A DNA stretch of 64,000 nt from Ustilago trichophora. Its lineage: Eukaryota > Basidiomycota > Ustilaginomycetes > Ustilaginales > Ustilaginaceae. The notes under the pieces are model-generated. The model was not told the DNA's origin, made no database searches, and saw nothing but the letters and a program-made list of their open reading frames with translations. Shown here piece after piece: positions 40,226 through 50,042 of the stretch (the first letter of the stretch is position 1; each line of letters starts with the position of its first letter). The stretch covers positions 618,141 through 682,140 of the forward strand of contig OOIN01000027.1 in the NCBI GenBank assembly GCA_900323505.1, written 5' to 3'. The position numbers were made by a program, and so were the translations under genes.

Positions 40226-41848
40226 ATGAACATGCCCCCACCGCACGGCCACCCCAGCCATCCAGGTATGGGTGCTTCTTCCCCTTCTCCAGGCATGATG
40301 AACCACCCTCACCCCCACGCGCAACAGTTTATCCCACAGCATCCGCAACAGCAACAACAGCAGCAACAGCAGCAACATCACTATTTCGACTCTCCTACGC
40401 CTGCTTCTGCCCGTGGACGCAAGCGTAAGCTTACCGCACAGCATCCGCATCCTCACCCTCACCAGCAGCCACAGCACCTTGCCCGCCGACCGTCCATGCA
40501 CGCTCCCCCTCCGCATCCAGCTCATCCACAGCATCCACACCAAGGCTATCCCGGCCGTCCATCTCACGCACCTTTCCTGGGCCTCAATCTGCCACCCACC
40601 ATCGCAGACGAGATGCCAGAGTCGATCTTTGACGATCTCGACCGTCTCACTGCGCGCGACATTGCAGTCGCGAGATATGCGCGCAATCACGAACTGTTGA
40701 GCATGATTTTCGATGCGAGGCGAATCGATACACTGACGCCTGCGCCGAGTCCGTATGCTGATGTCAAGCAGCAGGATCTTAAGGAAAAGGTCAAGGCGAT
40801 TCAGGAGGACGTGGCACGGCTGGAGAAGGAGCACAGTGAGAAGCTGAGATTCTTGAAAGAGGATGCGAATGCAAAGAAGCCACATCGGACCAAAGGGAAG
40901 AGCGAAGACGGCGACTCTGGGGAGGTGCCGGTCTGGGCGGAGAACGCTTCACGGGGGAGGATCCTGGGCGTTGGCTTTGTGAGGGCCGAGACTCCAGAGC
41001 AGCTGCGTCCACCAAAGGCCGTCGCGGCAGATGCAACCAATGCGGACGATGCCATGATGGAGGCTGGTCCGCAAACCGCTGCCGATCTTGGTGATGCCGA
41101 GACAAAGGACAATACGAAGGTAGCGGAAGAGGAAGCGGCTCGCAGACAAGCTGAAAAGGAGGCCATCGCGAAGCTCAACCTTGAACTCGGAGTTACGAAG
41201 GCTGCGGCTGAACCCGAAGCAGCTTTAGCACCTGCACCAACTACGTCCACACCCACGCCGGTCCCGGCTGCTGCCGCCGAGACTAAAGCCAGTGGTGGTG
41301 TTGCTGCTGCTCCTGCTCCTGCCGCTACAAGCACTGAGGCTCAAGCTCAACCTCCCGCCGCCCTCGCCGTCGCCACCGCAACCGCTGCTGCCGAAGAACC
41401 CCCTACAGCTCCTGTTCTGGCACCTGCCGAGGTTCCAGCTCAAGCGTCTTCTGACAACGCTCTCACAACGACCGAAGTCTCAGCACCCGTTTCCGCAACT
41501 GATTCGAGCACAGCCGACGCAACCGCAGCGGCCGTTGGTGAAATTGTCACGGAAGCTACCGACGCCACCGAAGGTGCAGCTGCTGTTCCTGCTATCAGAT
41601 CCGAAGACGTACAAGCAGCCCCTGCCGAAGCAAGTGACATCACCATGGCTGACCCAGCCCCAGCCACTGACGAAGTTGCGCAGGCAATCTCCGCAGCTGT
41701 CGATGATCCTGCCGATGAGGCTCAAGCGCAAGAGGCTGTTGTTGCTGCTGTGGCAGGGTCAGCACCGGAAGCTGTTGTGCCAGCATCCACGGAAGAGACC
41801 GCAACGGAAATAGTTGAGGTCGAGGGCAAGAATACTGCGACCACCTGA
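40226..41848 (+). CDS. Pro/His/Gln- and Ala-rich protein with a conserved-looking helical core, unknown
   Basis: A 540-residue protein. Residues 1-115 are Pro/His/Gln-rich with a run of about ten Gln. A basic patch GRKRKL (about 60) could be a nuclear signal. Residues about 115-260 form a compact, charged block that looks conserved: DEMPESIFDDLDRLTARDIA, then VARYARNHELLSMIF, a coiled-coil-like stretch, and GRILGVGFVRAETPEQLRPP. The C-terminal 250 residues are Ala/Pro/Thr/Glu low-complexity. This layout suggests a nuclear or chromatin-associated factor, possibly a remodelling-complex accessory subunit, but I cannot name the family. ATG 40226 (CCACCATGA) is preferred to the in-frame upstream opening. 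Confidence 0.7.
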   Translation: MNMPPPHGHPSHPGMGASSPSPGMMNHPHPHAQQFIPQHPQQQQQQQQQQHHYFDSPTPASARGRKRKLTAQHPHPHPHQQPQHLARRPSMHAPPPHPAHPQHPHQGYPGRPSHAPFLGLNLPPTIADEMPESIFDDLDRLTARDIAVARYARNHELLSMIFDARRIDTLTPAPSPYADVKQQDLKEKVKAIQEDVARLEKEHSEKLRFLKEDANAKKPHRTKGKSEDGDSGEVPVWAENASRGRILGVGFVRAETPEQLRPPKAVAADATNADDAMMEAGPQTAADLGDAETKDNTKVAEEEAARRQAEKEAIAKLNLELGVTKAAAEPEAALAPAPTTSTPTPVPAAAAETKASGGVAAAPAPAATSTEAQAQPPAALAVATATAAAEEPPTAPVLAPAEVPAQASSDNALTTTEVSAPVSATDSSTADATAAAVGEIVTEATDATEGAAAVPAIRSEDVQAAPAEASDITMADPAPATDEVAQAISAAVDDPADEAQAQEAVVAAVAGSAPEAVVPASTEETATEIVEVEGKNTATT

Positions 41849-42018
41849 TTGGCGTTATATTTCTTTGGACTTGACTTTGTCTTTTGCTCTGTTCACATGT
41901 CGCAACACACATCATACCACGTACGCACACTCGTAGCCAGCGATCGAAAGGCAAAATACAAATGAACGAGAGCGAAAGAATGGAGATCATAGTTATGCAA
42001 GACAGGCGGATGAAGCTA

Positions 42019-43407
42019 TTAGGTGAACTTCTTGTAGTCATGAGTCTCGTAGCCCTTGAGCTTGTGCGTCCTCCTCTTTGGCGTCTGCTTGACCCTTGGT
42101 TCAACCACACCCCTCGCCTGCAACTTATTGTAGCGATCTCTGAACAAGTTACCCTCGGGCTTGAGCGTCCTGAGACTCTCACTGAGCTCGTCACCCGTCT
42201 GTACATCAATGTGCTGCTGTGGCACCTTGTGCTTGCCAAGCTTGATGCCTGAGAGACCTTGTTTGGCCATGACGGCTTCTTTCTGAAGACGACGTTCTTC
42301 TGCGGCTTGTGCACGAGCGGCGGCGAGGCGGGCTTGACGACGTTTGAGGGCGGGCAATTGGAGGATGGCTGCGGCTTCAATACGGGCTTGTTTGCGACGG
42401 GCAGCTTCGGCTTGTTGCATGCGTACACGTTTGGCCCGGGCTTTCTGCTGACGAGTTTTGCGCTTTAGTACACTAGACTGCTCTCCTTCGCCTTCGGATT
42501 CGTCTCCGCTACCTTGAGCATAGTCTGCATCTTGATTGGCGTCTTCGCCATCGGAGCCAATGCCGGGCATGTCAACGTCCATGCCCCGGTACCGCTTGAG
42601 ATCGTCATCCTTTTGAAGTCGGAGCTCTGCCTCACGAGCAACGATGGTGGCGAGTTTGGCCTGCCAGTTGTCGCGCTCAGCCTTGTCCATCTGCTCATTT
42701 GCTTCGAGTCGTGCCTCGATTTCGTATGCCTCTTGGATGAGGGCTTCGTGCGATTCGAGGTCGGGATTGTATGAGGATCCGGGGTGAGGCAGATCGATGG
42801 CGGGGAGAGAGGAGGCGATGTTGTTGTAGTCATCGCGACGGAGAGTCTTGGGGACGTGGATGAGGGGTTTGGCTACCTGGGCTGGAATCCATTCTTGCTC
42901 GTCTGTTGGTGCCCGAGACTTAGTCTTCGAGTCAAAAGAAGAGGAGGAGGCAGAGGAGCCCCAGACATCGTAGACGTTGCTCAGGTTCTTGCTGACAACG
43001 TCAGCGCTATTGTTGACAATGGCAGAAGCGTCTCCTTGGGTAGAGACCTGCTGACGACCAACCATCTTGCGCAGACGCTGTTCCATCTTCTTGTCGACAC
43101 CAGCGGCCTGCTTCTGCTTGCGGGCGGGCTCGAGCGCGGCGTGACCAAAGTTACGCTGAAGGATCTCAAGACTCTTGAGTGGACGCTTGGTGCGGGCCTG
43201 TTTGGCGAGAAGCGTTTCTTGTCCTGAACGGTCTTCGACAAAGAGGACGTCAGATGCAGTTTGGCGGAGTGGATCGCGCTGCTCTTCGAGGAAAGCCTCG
43301 GTGGCAGTGAGATCAATGTTCTTTCGCCATGCTTTTTTACCCTTGCGCGATGATTGGGTTGGTTGAGCGGGCTGGCCGATGCTCGACTTTGTGCGGGTGG
43401 GTGCCAT
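42019..43407 (-). CDS. nop53: 60S ribosome biogenesis factor Nop53
   Basis: A 462-residue nucleolar protein of the Nop53/GLTSCR2 family, needed for late 27S/7S pre-rRNA processing, where it recruits the Mtr4-exosome to pre-60S particles. Seen here are the N-terminal GKKAWRKNIDLTATEAFLEE, with the LTATEAFLEEQR signature near residues 25-45; a highly charged middle with a Lys/Arg/Gln-rich coiled region (KTRQQKARAKRVRMQQAEAA); and the family's C-terminal block with NLFRDRYNKLQARGVVEPR and RRTHKLKGYETHDYKKF at the very end. The start at 43407 (MAPTRTKSS) is the first ATG giving a typical N-terminus. The gene ends 170 bp from the convergent gene at 40226-41848. Confidence 0.93.
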   Translation of the reverse strand: MAPTRTKSSIGQPAQPTQSSRKGKKAWRKNIDLTATEAFLEEQRDPLRQTASDVLFVEDRSGQETLLAKQARTKRPLKSLEILQRNFGHAALEPARKQKQAAGVDKKMEQRLRKMVGRQQVSTQGDASAIVNNSADVVSKNLSNVYDVWGSSASSSSFDSKTKSRAPTDEQEWIPAQVAKPLIHVPKTLRRDDYNNIASSLPAIDLPHPGSSYNPDLESHEALIQEAYEIEARLEANEQMDKAERDNWQAKLATIVAREAELRLQKDDDLKRYRGMDVDMPGIGSDGEDANQDADYAQGSGDESEGEGEQSSVLKRKTRQQKARAKRVRMQQAEAARRKQARIEAAAILQLPALKRRQARLAAARAQAAEERRLQKEAVMAKQGLSGIKLGKHKVPQQHIDVQTGDELSESLRTLKPEGNLFRDRYNKLQARGVVEPRVKQTPKRRTHKLKGYETHDYKKFT

Positions 43408-43634
43408 CTCTGGAGGGTGTGGCTGAGAAAAGCTCACTATGGTTTGCTTAGAGCTTAAGAGAGCCCAGTCGGATGTTGCAGCTGGGAGCCTATCGATGAA
43501 AAGACGATAAGGATATGACTTCGGGTGATCCGGGTTAGGATGACAAAGACGAACAAGCCAAGAAGTGATGGTGAAGAGATAGCGTGGAGGGAGTGACAGA
43601 GAAAGAGACCCTGACGAGCTGTTGACCCACTGCC

Positions 43635-43671
<37 letters not shown>

Positions 43672-44024
43672 GTGCAGGGGCAGCAGCAAAGTGAGAAACG
43701 AAATTTCAAATCAAAATTTCCCGACAGATGCTCCTCCGTCTGCCGAGAAAAAGTCGCAAAGTAGTCCAAAGCCGTGAAAAAAAAAGAAAAAAAAAAAAAA
43801 AAAAAGAAAAGAGGTTGGAAACTTCTCAGTTGAAATGTGAAGCCAAGACGCTCTGCTGAGAAGGACACTACACAAGGCTTAGGCCACCTGAATCTCTCTG
43901 TTCAATCACACCTCGAACAGCGTCGCTTCTTTCCATCTATCATATCTTCTTCACCAGTATTATTTTGAAACAGCATCCACTTACACCACCACTGAAAAAC
44001 ACACCTAAAAAAGACATCATCACA
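43408..44024. promoter_or_regulatory. bidirectional promoter with two A-tracts
   Basis: 617 bp between the divergent nop53 and Yar1-like genes, both ribosome-related. It contains a pure run of 33 A at 43636-43668 and an interrupted A-tract at 43777-43810, plausible nucleosome-depleting elements. Confidence 0.5.
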
Positions 44025-44720
44025 ATGTCGGACAAAGCCGCCTCGCTCACCAGCGACCAGATTGACGACCTCCTTCTCTCGGCCCGTTACGGCGATCTCG
44101 AGGACCTTGAGTCTACCCTCTCCCCGCTCTTCTCCTCCACCTCCTCTCCCACGGAACTGTTGGCCAGCATCAAGAACGATGATAGCAACACCCTTCTCCA
44201 CTATGCTTCTGCCAACGGCCACCTCGATGTGGTCAACTACCTCTTGCCCCATGCCGATCTGCCTTCGCTGCTCGCACAAAACGTCTCGGGCAACACTCCA
44301 CTCCACTGGGCCGGCCTCAATGGCCATCTCGACACCGTCAAAGCGCTCGTTGCTCACATTGAAAAACTCGAAAAGGAGAACCCAGAGCAGGCAAAGAAAC
44401 TCAACCTCATCTTCCACCCCAAGTCGGACTCCACATCATCACAGCCCAAGGCAGACGCAGAGAGCGCACAGGCGCATACGGACAAGGAAGACGATGGATC
44501 ACAGAGGAAGCTCTGGGATGTCAGGAACAGCGCAGGAAGGGGCCCCATGAGCGAGGCACAGATGAGGGAACAAGAGGTCGTCGTCAAGTACTTGCTCGAG
44601 CGCATGATTGACGGGCCAGAGGGTTCCACCCTCCAGCCTGCCGAGCCTGTGCCACCAAAGCCAACCGCAGACACCGAGTCGGTCGAGGACAAGACCGCCA
44701 ACCTCAACTTGAACAACTAA
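44025..44720 (+). CDS. ankyrin-repeat protein, Yar1-like
   Basis: A 231-residue soluble protein with ankyrin repeats: about 45-80 (SNTLLHYASANGHLDVVNYL), about 85-115 (GNTPLHWAGLNGHLDTVKAL), and a later partial repeat after an insert (NSAGRGPMSEA). The last helix (EQEVVVKYLLERM) is followed by a Pro/Glu tail. Its size, N-terminal DDLLLSARYGDLEDLEST and repeat number fit Yar1, the dedicated chaperone that holds ribosomal protein Rps3 during nuclear import. The pairing with nop53 across a shared promoter fits a ribosome-assembly role, but this is inference. ATG 44025 (TCACAATGTC) is the start; upstream in-frame sequence has no good context. Confidence 0.75.
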   Translation: MSDKAASLTSDQIDDLLLSARYGDLEDLESTLSPLFSSTSSPTELLASIKNDDSNTLLHYASANGHLDVVNYLLPHADLPSLLAQNVSGNTPLHWAGLNGHLDTVKALVAHIEKLEKENPEQAKKLNLIFHPKSDSTSSQPKADAESAQAHTDKEDDGSQRKLWDVRNSAGRGPMSEAQMREQEVVVKYLLERMIDGPEGSTLQPAEPVPPKPTADTESVEDKTANLNLNN

Positions 44721-45192
44721 AGCAGCATTCATCCTTAGCAGAAAGAACAAAGCATTGATTTCTCTTGTAGTAACCCCCCTTTTAATTTGATCGTCCCAAA
44801 GACCGCGATCGGAGTACGGGTCGCACTTTGCACCTTTGTAATTTTATAGCACATATTCCACGCATCTCTTGCACTTCTCAACCTCGGCCCTGTTCAATTC
44901 GACATCTTCTCTCATCATCTGGAAACCACAACGAGACGACGACCGATATCACAAGTTTTCATCCACGCCCTCTACAGGACCAATCTCGGAAGCTTTGCTT
45001 GTATTACGAGCGCATGAGCTACATGGTCTACGTGCTCACTTGTGCAACAGAGAAGCCCAGTTAGGCTATGCTGCACCTATTGAACGAAAAGGTGGAAGAT
45101 GAATGGTAGTTCGGTCAAGGCACAGGTGGTCGTTGCTTTGTCCGATCCATGAATGATGGCTTAAAAATGTGGTTTCGGGTTTGATATTGCGT
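44721..45192. other. intergenic region, convergent 3' ends
   Basis: About 470 bp between the Yar1-like and ATP synthase subunit 4 genes. No coding sequence seen. Confidence 0.6.
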
Positions 45193-46627
45193 TTAGATGG
45201 CCTTGGACTTGACGAGGCTCTCGATCTCGGCAACGGCGTTGTCGAGGATCTGCTTTTGCAGCTTGTCGTCCTTGAGCGAGTCCTGAACCTTCTTGATCAC
45301 GCTAGCGGCGAGCTCGCGCTGCTCCTGCTCACGCTCGCTTGCCTCAAAGCGAACCCACGAGTCGAGCACCGACTTGACCTCGGCGGCGAGCGCCGTCTTC
45401 TGTCGCAGCTCGAAAACCTCCTTCTCGGTCTGGGCGGTCTCCTTGGCAACAGCGTACAGGGCTTGGGTGAGACCGACAACGTCCTTCTGCTGCTCTACCG
45501 AGTCGATACGAGCCTGAACAGCCTCGGTGTGCTTGGCGCGGGCGCCGTTTAGGATGTTGGAGATTTTCTGTTGTTGTCAATGGACGATGACGGAATGAAA
45601 AAGAGCGTCAGTGTTGGCTACAAGATGCTTAAAGTGAATCAAGAAGGAACGTTAGAACTTCAAAGATGGCAGCAGCAGCCAGCTTGAGGATGATTGCCAA
45701 ATTGTTGAAAAAATGAGGTGTAAGGTCGAGGCGAATTAGCGTGTGGTGATGAGCTTGGCTATGCTCATGGAGATGCCCGGTAGCCAAAATACTCGGTTTG
45801 AATGACCCTCCCGCTTTCCGGTCGAGTGCAATGTCCAGATACTGCGAATTGGCGTGGACAGCAATCGCATGTTTGCATGTAAAGACGAGAATGACGCGAT
45901 TGAGCAAAACACAAGCATGCCAACAATCCCAAGAGGTATTGATGGTGCCTCTCGGTGGTGGTAATAATCTGCCTGACGATCTTGCTATGCAGACCCATCT
46001 CCATTACTGTGACCCTTGCTCCACACAAGCTCTGTCGTCTTCCCCGTCGATGGGCATGGAGCCAGATACGCTGCGGGCGTCGATTTGAGCTGCAGTTGCA
46101 CCAGCCCCTGGGAGGATGATGCTACGTGTTTGCACTGCGATCTGAACCTGTGATATCGGTGTCGTTGTCCCAACGTGGAGTTGAAGTCCTTTCCGAATGG
46201 CTGGCTGCTATGTTGCTGCGATGCTGTTGCGGGCTGTTGCAGGCTGCTGCCAATCTGCTGGAGAAAGCGTGGTGATCCTTACCTCAATCTGAGAGTCAGC
46301 CCACTCCTTGTAGGGGCCGGTGATGGCACGGCCGACGAGAACGGCAAAGATGAGCGAACCGACGAGGATGACAGTCTCCTCGTTGGCAACATAGATCTCC
46401 TTGCTGATGGCGATGGCAGTAAGACCGGTTCCGAGAGTGACCCAACCGGTCTTGCTAACGAGCGAGTTGCCGGGCAAAGCGTCGAGGATCGAGCTGGCAC
46501 GGGCCTCGGGCGAAGGCTTGTCGCTGTAGAGTCGGATAGCGGCGACTGAGGTGGCGGCACGGGGAGCGACGGTGGGTCGCGCAAGGGCGAGGGTGGGAAC
46601 CCGACGGGCGGCGACACGGAACGACAT
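45193..46627 (-). CDS. atp4: mitochondrial ATP synthase subunit 4 (subunit b), two exons
   Basis: Exon 1 is 46283-46627 (115 codons) and exon 2 is 45193-45567 (124 codons plus TAA). They are separated by an unusually long intron, 45568-46282 (715 nt, GTAAGG donor, CAACAG acceptor, phase 0). The spliced protein is 239 residues. It is the peripheral-stalk b subunit of F1Fo ATP synthase in the inner mitochondrial membrane. It starts with an Arg/Ala-rich import presequence (MSFRVAARRVPTLALARP). Two membrane segments follow at about 62-78 (WVTLGTGLTAIAISKEIY) and 84-102 (TVILVGSLIFAVLVGRAI). Exon 2 encodes the long charged helix (ISNILNGARAKHTEAVQARI onward) that forms the stalk. Length and organisation are as expected for the family. 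Confidence 0.93.
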
Positions 46628-47450
46628 GGTGAGGATTGAGGGATTCGGTGTGGATGAAGAGAGGTGGTGGATGATCAAGAGATGATGGCGACCAAGCGTG
46701 GTTTGGGATTCGACAGTAGTCAACTCTCTCTGGAAGAAAGAGCTGCTCAACTTGGTCTCTCTGTCTCTCTGTCTCGCTCTCTCTCTCTCCGCTAGAGGTT
46801 CGCGATGGTGAGACTGGGCTTCCGCTTTCTGATTGCAAGCGACTCTCTTTTGCTCAACACTGACCAGCAAGCTCACACCTCTCTCTTTAGGTCTACAGTA
46901 GCTTCACTGTGCTGCTGTGCTGAATTTACCGCGTCAAACGTGCTCTTTTGCTGCCCTTCCTTTTGGATTCAAATTCAAGTCTTCCGGACGATTGATGGAT
47001 TCGGATTCGCAATTCAAAAAGCAATCGGGGGCAAATTTGTATTCAGAGAGTTTTGAAGGTTCGATTCCAAAATTTGAATTTTCGTCAACGACGATTTAAT
47101 TTGGACTTGGATTGTGTAGTCTCCTCTTCAAAAAGACCAAAAAGGTAGAAATCGATCACGAATTGGCTGGCGAGGCGTGCTTTGAGCCTGTTTTCTCCGT
47201 CTCAAGCGCCTTGATGTCAGACCGGAGCCGAATTGGCGCGATACGATATATCGATCGGGGTTTTTGTTGACCCAGAAAAGCAGGAATCGGAGATCCCGGC
47301 TCAGAAACAATTCCTGACCTTGGCATTCAACACTTGCAGGGAAGCCATGGTTAATTGATGCATTGACACAACGTCATTTCGGTTCAAGGATCTAAGGGGA
47401 CTGAGAATCTTATTACAGATGCATTGCTAAGAACGGAAGTAAGTGTTGTG
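46628..47450. other. intergenic region
   Basis: About 820 bp upstream of atp4 and downstream of the small gene at 47451. It has a CT-rich leader at 46740-46800 and an AT-rich stretch at 46960-47100 with repeated ATTC/AATTT words. A GGTTCGATTCC sequence near 47060 lacks any tRNA context. No gene recognised. Confidence 0.6.
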
Positions 47451-48017
47451 TCACAAGTTGATAACGTGGCTGCGAGCAGTAGCTTCCTGGTCAGCCTCGA
47501 GTCGCTGAGGCTCGGTCTGCGGGATGGGTTCGTTCAGCTGAGGCTGGCGAGTCTGGTCGATACCCCTGGGAGCAGCATCAAATCCTCCAGGATTGTCACG
47601 GAGGGCCTCAAACTTCTTGTCTTCAGGACTGCCAGTGCCCTCAAAGCGGATGCTCGATTTGCCAGTGCGCTGGCTTCGGTTGTCTCCTCCTTCCTCAGGA
47701 GGGATGTTCTGTGGGTTGGTGCCACCACCAGTCTGGCTGGTGCGACCGACGCTGACAGAGGCGCCAGGAAACTTGTCGAGACCTGACTCGTTGACACCGG
47801 ACTCTTCCAAAGTAACAGTGGTCTTGGGGTTGAAAGAATCCTTGAGGCGGCTGTCCAACTTGTGGTCAAGATCCCGGAACTGTGCATTGGGGGATGGAAA
47901 GGTTCAAAGCTGTCAGTTCTCATGCTCACAGATCGACCAAAGTCTCGCTGACCCCGGAGCACGTACCTGTTTGTCGATGATCTGCTGATCAGACTTTCCG
48001 GCGTAAGCTTCAGACAT
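47451..48017 (-). CDS. small hydrophilic protein, two exons, unknown function
   Basis: Exon 1 is 47967-48017 (17 codons, MSEAYAGKSDQQIIDKQ). The intron is 47880-47966 (87 nt, GTACGT donor, CACAG acceptor, phase 0). Exon 2 is 47451-47879, ending in TGA. The product is 159 residues, highly charged and Gly/Pro-rich with no membrane segment. Recognisable short blocks are LDKFPGASVSVGRTS, PEEGGDN and RFEGTGSPEDKKFEAL. The order 'G-A-x-V-x-V-G-R ... P-E-E-G-G ... F-E-G-x-G-x-P-E-D-K' recurs in small uncharacterised fungal proteins, as far as I recall. Function is unknown; intrinsic disorder is likely. Confidence 0.72.
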
Positions 48018-50042
48018 GTTGGCGATAGCTGTAAGATGGGGATTTGAATGAGAGATGGTCATTGTTGGGGTGTCGTAGTTGAGCTGGGAAGAGAGGATTC
48101 GGCTTCTTATACGATTTTGAGAGAGATGAATGGACCCAGCACGGCTTGGGTGGGCAGCCCACTCCTCGTAGGCAGCACGCCATGAACGTAGCAAACACTC
48201 GGCTGTGCTGTTGTGCCTCTTGTTCGATCGAGCGTACACTCAAGTCCAGCCTTGGACATCTTTCATGACTTCAACAGACAGGCAAGTGAGCTCATACCGC
48301 TTTGTTCTGTGAGCTCGACGCACAAATTTGACAAACGATCCAGCCACATACCGAGTCGGAAGTCAGAGTCAGTTGCGTCGTGCACGGCAACAGTATCCCG
48401 GTTTGTTTGAGCCCGTTCAGATCTTACGCTGAAGAGTAGATTGGCACCATCGCTGAACCTAGCAGAAGACAGCGGCAAAGTAGACAAGGCAGTGTGGTCT
48501 CGATAGATGATTCATATGCTCACTCATCTCGCGTGAACCTCAGCTATCAACATCAGCGAATTTTCCTTTTTGACATCTCTTGGACATGTGCTTCTCAATT
48601 ATTCTTCTTCCATGGTCGATGTGCATATCAGCTGTGGCAGATTCGTGTCACCTCTGTACAGTAGGGCTGCTTAGTGTTGCGGGCGGGGAGCACGCCAATC
48701 AAAGGAACCTGTCAACAATACGTTGAACAATGCCAGATAGAGATTGTCGGAAGCACGCAAGGACGGGTTGGACGGATTCAGGGTCCATCTTGTTGGTACA
48801 ATCCAGAGTAGTCAGCAGCAGGTGATTGATGTCAAGTCGCAGCTAAGAGGAAGCTATTCAAAGAGTCGCCGAAGATCTGCCAAGCCTGTATGGTACAGTA
48901 CATCCGTCTCTGATTCGATTTTTTTTCTCCCTGATCCAGACGAGATTCAAAGTCTAACAACTACTTTTTGTACGAAAATGCTTGATTTTCACGCCCAAAG
49001 ATGCTCGACAGAGTCGATTCAACACGAGGAGAGCGCCAGACCACCGGCTTTTTAGCAGCCCTTTCGAGCCGTAGTGTGTGTACTGTACTGTACAGTACGT
49101 ACTGTATACAGGTAAGTGTGTCTATGTGTGAATCCAGAACTAATTGACACAGCTGCTTCTCGAAGTCGCTTGCGCTGCTGGGCCGCGTATTGTCCGCTCG
49201 CGGACCGGGTCTTTCCTCTTTTTTTTTCTTTCTTTCTTTCTGGCTGCAGCATCAGCACCGAGCAACACACAATGTCTCCGGCCCCGCTTCCGCGCCCTTG
49301 TGACTCTGACACTGGCCGCTTTGGTTTCAAAATACTGTACTGTACTGTACTGTAGACCCGGTAATTCCCACTCTGCTCTGCTCTTTGGCCGCCTTCTTCC
49401 CTTTTGGTGTTTGCAGAGCTCGCATAATTGTCCAATCGACTCACTCACGAGCTTCCCCGCATCGTTGGCCGAATCCAAGCACCATCGTTGTCCTTGCTTT
49501 GCTGCTTACCTCTTGCCTCTTCGCTTCTTATCTCCCATCATCCTATCAGTCCAAAGCATCTGTTCAAGGCGAGCCTTTTCCTCTGAGCAAGGCATCGAAC
49601 ACTTTACACTCGTATCCGTGCAGAGCAAACGACATTCTCTGCATTCGAAATCGCTCTAAATTGCTTCGGACCATCCTTTGCATCCCCGTCATACAACACG
49701 CAAGCACTTGCACAAGTCAACCTGCCGTTTCGACCTTGGGCGTATATTCCAAGATCGACCCTCGTCTCTGATCACTCAAGCGTAGCCTTATTTGATCCTC
49801 TTGGCATCGGAGCGTAGCCGATTGGTATCAACGTTAAGCATCAGCTGTCGACCTCGCCATTCTACCCTGCAGGGAAAGGGAAAGAGACTGCGCGTCCTCA
49901 GACGCCATAACACTGCCGATTCTACGCCAGCGTTTCTGCTCCGTGAGCCAAATCAGGTCCATTATTCTGCCTATTCTGCACAGGCAGAAGCCAAGAGCCT
50001 TGATCCCTGCACAGCTGTGTTCAGCTACAGCATTCGTCCACC
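48018..50042. other. 2-kb intergenic region with palindromic TACTGTAC tracts
   Basis: No convincing gene. It holds TACAGTA-type motifs near 48655, 48892, 49081-49110 and 49333-49355. A long C/T-rich leader (about 49370-50042) probably includes the untranslated first exon of the kinase gene that follows. Confidence 0.55.

Noticed and set aside
47055..47070. GGTTCGATTCC, a perfect tRNA box B
   Set aside because: No box A at a proper distance and no cloverleaf can be drawn from the flanks.
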